A stretch of 18,712 nt of DNA from Thermoflexibacter sp. Lineage in GTDB: Bacteria; Bacteroidota; Bacteroidia; Cytophagales; Thermoflexibacteraceae. A model generated the notes under the pieces. That model searched no databases and had not been told where the DNA came from. It was given only the letters and a program-made list of their open reading frames with translations. Shown piece by piece: positions 15,487 through 18,712 of this stretch. The stretch is taken from NCBI GenBank assembly GCA_025455345.1, contig JALOMS010000008.1, positions 1 through 18,712 on the forward strand, given 5' to 3'. Position numbers and translations under genes: made by a program. Numbering within the stretch: the first letter of the stretch is position 1; each line of letters starts with the position of its first letter.

Positions 15487-16293
15487 ATGAACTATACACA
15501 AGAGTATTTAAAAAAATGCCAAGGACTACTTGACGAAGTGGCAAAACAAGAAGATGAAATTCGCGCTACGGCGCACCTCTTTGCCAAGTCCATTTTGTCT
15601 GGGCGTATGGTACACGTTTTCGGGAGTGGGCATAGCCGAATCATGGTAGAGGAAATGTGGCCTCGCTATGGCTCGTTCCCTGGGTTTAATCCCATTGTGG
15701 AACTGTCACTGACCTTCCACAACTTGGTGGTGGGTGCAAACGGGCAGAGGCAAGCAATGTTCTTGGAAAATGTAACGGGCTTGGCACAGCAAATTTTGCG
15801 AAATTTTGACCTTTCGGACATGGATTCTGCACTGATTATTTCTTCCTCTGGTTGCAATGTTGTCCCCATAGAAATGGCGGAACTGTTTCAAGAAAAGGGA
15901 ATCAAAACGGTGGGCATTATTTCCAGAAAGCACTCCGAAGCAAGCAGCAGCAAGCGCAAAGATGGGAAGAAGTTACAAGACTTTTGCGATATTGTCTTGG
16001 ATTCGGGCGCACCTATCGGGGACGCAATGGTAAAAATAGAGGATTTGGAAACGCCTGTTGCCCCAGGCTCGACCGTAGGGTCTTGTATGCTCATCAACTG
16101 TGTGAAAGCGGAAGTTGCCAATCTGCTCACCCAGGCAGGTCAACCACCCAAAGTGCTTACGGCAGGAGCAGTGATAGGGGCAGAGCGTGCCACAGAAATT
16201 TTCCAAGCGGCTTATGACGAACACGCGCACCGCATTTCACGACTTTACAAAAAAGTAGGGATTCCAAGCTACATCTCAGAGCAAAATGTGTGA
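15487..16293 (+). CDS. SIS-domain phosphosugar-binding protein (UPF0309-like)
   Basis: The 268-residue protein contains a sugar isomerase (SIS) domain: VFGSGHSRIMVEEM (44-57) with the first phosphate-binding loop, and LIISSSGCNVVPIEMA (116-131) with the S-S-S-G loop. The conserved GAPIGDA segment (174-180) and PVAPGSTVGS (190-199) match the uncharacterised UPF0309 group. SIS proteins isomerise phosphosugars, remove side groups from them or sense them, here presumably in the cytoplasm. Length is complete and the start is ATG. The gene is GC-richer than its two flanking genes (about 53% in a hand-counted 60-nt sample, 15601-15660). With the ROK kinase, SDR and FAD oxidoreductase it suggests processing of a phosphorylated sugar; the substrate is unknown. 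Confidence 0.9.
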   Translation: MNYTQEYLKKCQGLLDEVAKQEDEIRATAHLFAKSILSGRMVHVFGSGHSRIMVEEMWPRYGSFPGFNPIVELSLTFHNLVVGANGQRQAMFLENVTGLAQQILRNFDLSDMDSALIISSSGCNVVPIEMAELFQEKGIKTVGIISRKHSEASSSKRKDGKKLQDFCDIVLDSGAPIGDAMVKIEDLETPVAPGSTVGSCMLINCVKAEVANLLTQAGQPPKVLTAGAVIGAERATEIFQAAYDEHAHRISRLYKKVGIPSYISEQNV

Positions 16294-16299
16294 TTCTTT

Positions 16300-16330
16300 T
16301 TTTCACCACTAAGGCACGAAGACACAAAGG
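16300..16330 (+). repeat. Half copy of a TTTCACCACTAAGGCACGAAG element
   Basis: The stretch TTTCACCACTAAGGCACGAA followed by GACACAAAGG begins 7 nt after the SIS stop codon. It matches, with an inserted segment, the left side of 17312-17358 and, inverted, the right arm at 17373-17392. Repeats of this type (CACCACTAAGGCACGAAGAC and variants) are widespread between genes in Bacteroidota and other phyla. Confidence 0.75.
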
Positions 16331-16382
16331 ATTAAAATGTTTCAAAGTGATTAAGTAAATTATTTAAAATATTAAAAACCAA

Positions 16383-17303
16383 TTGATTATATTGAAAATA
16401 AATATTTCATATACTTCTCAATCAGCCTCCTTTTCAAGAAATAGAAATGGGCTGTATTGGATAGTGTTGCTTACATTTTGTTCTATTGCCTCCTGCCAAA
16501 CCAAGCAAGAAACAGGAAAAGGTTCGCGTAGCCCCACAGACACCTTACAAGTCGTTAAAAAAGATACACTTAAAGATGAAAGTGCTGTTAATTTGGATTC
16601 TATTGGCAAGCGAAGGCAAATCATGGAGAGTTTTAAGTTTAAACACACCAAAGAGTATGAATATTTTAAAGATTCGGTATGGTTAGATGAAGTTTTAACC
16701 ATTGAAACTAATGCTCCTTTTAATGATAAGCAATTTTTTACTTTTGTCAATGTAGGCAAACCTTTGGGTTCAGAAACACCGCAGTCTTTCTTTTATATTT
16801 ATCATTATCAAGAAAATAGCTGGAAATTGATGTCTTCAAACGTATGGAAAGACAGATTTGAGAAACCTAATTACATTTATACACGTGATTTAGATTTTGA
16901 TAGAAAAAGTGAGTTAATTGTTAAGTATCCTGTCTTTTCTGCAAGCCGTGCTATCAGTCGTTTTGAAATTTTCAAATATGACTCTATTGAGTTTAAAATG
17001 AAACACTTTAATACGTTATTTTCTATGGATAGTATTTATTTGAATGACAAAACAAAGACCTTTATGACTACCACAGATGGCGGAAATTATGGTGTCCACA
17101 GTAAGACCATTTATCAGTGGATGGAAAATAAATTTTTGGAAGTCAAAGAGTTAGAAAGAAGTTTTGTAGAGCAAACAGGAAAACTTCCTTATTATGAACT
17201 TAGGGAGTACAAATACAAAAGTGGAGTGAAAAGACTTGTAAAAAAAAGCCTATCATCTTTGGAAAATGAAGATGACTTTTATGAAAAATGGGGGCTTGAT
17301 TAA
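16383..17303 (+). CDS. Predicted lipoprotein of unknown function
   Basis: The frame gives 306 residues from a TTG at 16383. An N-terminal hydrophobic segment (YWIVLLTFCS) leads to a lipobox I-A-S-C with the lipidated Cys at residue 38. The 23 residues before the hydrophobic segment are long for a lipoprotein, and there is no in-frame ATG, so the start is uncertain; a second TTG at 16392 is equally possible. After the Cys comes a polar linker (to about 75), then a mixed alpha/beta region containing YTRDLDFDRKSELIVKYP, which resembles the D-x-D-x-D/N-x-x-x-[DE] calcium loops of FG-GAP or XAC2610-like proteins. No enzyme motif is seen. It is AT-rich and lies between two copies of the CACCACTA repeat. 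Confidence 0.75.
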   Translation: MIILKINISYTSQSASFSRNRNGLYWIVLLTFCSIASCQTKQETGKGSRSPTDTLQVVKKDTLKDESAVNLDSIGKRRQIMESFKFKHTKEYEYFKDSVWLDEVLTIETNAPFNDKQFFTFVNVGKPLGSETPQSFFYIYHYQENSWKLMSSNVWKDRFEKPNYIYTRDLDFDRKSELIVKYPVFSASRAISRFEIFKYDSIEFKMKHFNTLFSMDSIYLNDKTKTFMTTTDGGNYGVHSKTIYQWMENKFLEVKELERSFVEQTGKLPYYELREYKYKSGVKRLVKKSLSSLENEDDFYEKWGLD

Positions 17304-17311
17304 TGTGTAAT

Positions 17312-17392
17312 TTTCACCACTATGACAAGGGGTACCCCGCACGAGGACACCGAGGAGTTATAAAATAAAATGCTTCGTGCCTTAGTGGTAAA
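17312..17392 (+). repeat. Inverted-repeat intergenic element with nested GGGGTACCCC palindrome
   Basis: The left arm TTTCACCACTA (17312-17322) and right arm CTTCGTGCCTTAGTGGTAAA (17373-17392) are inverted relative to each other. The right arm is nearly the reverse complement of the start of the copy at 16300. Between them GCACGAGGACACCGAGGAG continues the left arm after an extra 16 nt (about 17323-17338) that include the perfect palindrome GGGGTACCCC (17329-17338). It lies between the lipoprotein stop and the FAD oxidoreductase start and could also act as an RNA hairpin. Confidence 0.75.
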
Positions 17393-17413
17393 AGAAACAA
17401 AATAAATAAGACA

Positions 17414-18712
17414 ATGTATAAAAATCTGAAAACCATAGAAGATATAGACGTGCTGGTGATTGGTGCTGGCTCCGCAGGCTGCGTGGCGGCTCTCTCTGCG
17501 GCGCAGTCCAAAGAACACAAAGTGCTTTTGGTAGAACGCTATGGCTTTTTTGGTGGAACTTCTACCCAAATGTTGGATACTTTTTATGGGTTCTTTACCC
17601 CAAGCGAAACGCCTAAAAAAATAGTAGGAGGTTTGCCTGATTTGGTAGTGAATACTTTAAATAATTTAGGAGAAGTTTTCTTGCGCCCCAATACTTATGG
17701 TGCAGGAACAGGAGTAAATTACAACCCCGAAAGGCTTAAAAATGTGTGGGATACGCTTCTGATGCGCGCAGGCGTAAACTTTCTATTACACACTACTTTG
17801 ATAGATGTAAATCCTCTACCCAATGACTGCTATGAGTGCATTTTTTGGAACAAAGCGGGCTTTTGGAAAGTAATTCCTAAGCGAATCATAGACGCTTCGG
17901 GCGATGCTGATTTCTGTCATTTAGCGGGTTTCAGCTATGAAATCGCAGGAGAAATAGAACCCGCACAGAGCATGACTACCACTTTTCGCATGGCAAACGT
18001 GGACTTAGACCAATACGAAAAAGCAGGAGGGAAAAAAATGCTCAAAGAAATCATGTTAAAGACCATGCACCCTTTACCACGCAAAGAAGGCTCTGCCCAT
18101 GCGATGAATATAGAAAAATGTATTTCTACCGTAGCCGTCAAAGTCGCAGGATTGAGTGCCTTAAAAATAGAAGAACTCACCCAAGCAGAGATAGAAGGCA
18201 GACGACAAGCATTCATTTTTGAGGGTTTTTTTAGAAAAGAAGTAGCTGGTTATCAAGGTGCTAAGATTATTGGCTTGTCCAACCAAATAGGTGTGAGGGA
18301 AACAAGAAGGGTTTATGGCGAACATCGCCTCACCAAAGAGGAATGTATGTCTGCACTGGTGCCAGAGGACAGCATTTTGCTGTGTGGTGCGCCCATAGAA
18401 GACCACAGAGAAGGCAAAAATGGCGAATCGGAAACCTTTTGGCAGTACGTACCCAATGGCGGTGTGTATGGCGTTCCCTATGGCACGATTGTCCCCCAAA
18501 ATAGCACAAGTGTCTGGGTAGTAGGGCGTTGCTTTTCCGCTACGCATGATGCACACGCCTCTTGCAGGTCTATGGCGCAAACTATGGCAATGGGGCAGGC
18601 GGCTGGGCAAGCGGCAATCCAATCTTTGGAAAAAGAGGAATCTGCGAAACAATTGGACATAAAAATATTGAGAGAAAAACTTTACAAACAAGGCGTTATC
18701 TTAGAAGAGCCT
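17414..18712 (+). CDS. FAD-dependent oxidoreductase, 3'-truncated by the window
   Basis: An open frame of 433 codons runs from the ATG at 17414 through the window end, so the C-terminus is missing. The FAD-binding Rossmann loop is VIGAGSAG (15-22), with E41 (LLVER) positioned for the ribose. The following GGTSTQ is typical of the family, as are IIDASGDADF, IGVRETRRVYGEHRLT and the C-terminal VVGRCFSATHDAHASCRSMAQTMAMGQAAGQAA, the second FAD-contact segment. This matches the FAD_oxidored group (Pfam PF12831 type), whose substrates are mostly unknown. No signal peptide is visible, so it is likely cytoplasmic. GC content matches the SIS and ROK genes. By inference it performs an oxidation step in the same carbohydrate route. 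Confidence 0.9.
   Translation, partial: MYKNLKTIEDIDVLVIGAGSAGCVAALSAAQSKEHKVLLVERYGFFGGTSTQMLDTFYGFFTPSETPKKIVGGLPDLVVNTLNNLGEVFLRPNTYGAGTGVNYNPERLKNVWDTLLMRAGVNFLLHTTLIDVNPLPNDCYECIFWNKAGFWKVIPKRIIDASGDADFCHLAGFSYEIAGEIEPAQSMTTTFRMANVDLDQYEKAGGKKMLKEIMLKTMHPLPRKEGSAHAMNIEKCISTVAVKVAGLSALKIEELTQAEIEGRRQAFIFEGFFRKEVAGYQGAKIIGLSNQIGVRETRRVYGEHRLTKEECMSALVPEDSILLCGAPIEDHREGKNGESETFWQYVPNGGVYGVPYGTIVPQNSTSVWVVGRCFSATHDAHASCRSMAQTMAMGQAAGQAAIQSLEKEESAKQLDIKILREKLYKQGVILEEP

Noticed and set aside
17312..17392. Inverted repeat as the terminator of the lipoprotein gene
   Set aside because: No T run follows the right arm, and the sequence matches a dispersed repeat, so it is listed as a repeat only.
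18161..18691. 176-codon minus-strand open frame at the window end
   Set aside because: It lies opposite the FAD oxidoreductase, whose conserved motifs run through the whole stretch on the plus strand.

Overview
The window looks like an AT-rich chromosome segment from a member of the Bacteroidota, most likely of the Cytophagia. Three things point there: a C-terminal type IX secretion (T9SS) sorting domain on a giant surface protein, TAnnTTTG-type -7 promoter elements without clear Shine-Dalgarno sequences, and typical Bacteroidota families (signal-peptide MORN protein, TPR-transmembrane-SpoIIE phosphatase, DUF6924-like protein). The genus cannot be fixed from the sequence alone.

Layout. (1) Positions 1-4193 (+) hold the 3' part of a very large secreted protein: seven cadherin-like repeats of about 400 nt, an Ig/cadherin-like tail, a fibronectin III-like domain and a T9SS sorting domain. 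(2) Positions 4200-4322 hold two facing terminators. (3) Positions 4352-8291 (-) are a housekeeping block, in transcription order: polyprenyl diphosphate synthase, ffh, a terminator, then infC-rpmI-rplT. (4) Positions 8292-8372 are a short divergent promoter region. (5) Positions 8373-9938 (+) encode an exported MORN protein built by internal duplication. (6) Positions 9939-10450 are non-coding and contain a multi-hairpin repeat element; a diverged relative lies at 14801-14865. (7) Positions 10451-18712 (+) alternate between two kinds of gene. An SDR dehydrogenase, a ROK sugar kinase, a SIS phosphosugar protein and a FAD-dependent oxidoreductase (cut by the window end) look GC-richer and read like parts of one carbohydrate route. 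Between them sit AT-richer, unrelated genes: TPR-SpoIIE phosphatase, DUF6924-like protein and a lipoprotein.

How they fit together. The minus-strand block supplies translation initiation, ribosome, signal-recognition and isoprenoid functions. The terminator between ffh and infC splits it into at least two transcripts. The SDR/ROK/SIS/FAD genes are the best candidate for a poorly described system: their families fit phosphorylation, isomerisation or phosphosugar sensing, and oxidation of a sugar-like substrate, but no substrate can be read from the sequence. The ROK and SIS genes also share an unusual, G-poor C/A/T-rich leader. Two families of intergenic inverted-repeat elements are concentrated around these genes. 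No tRNA, rRNA, CRISPR array, transposase or integrase was seen.
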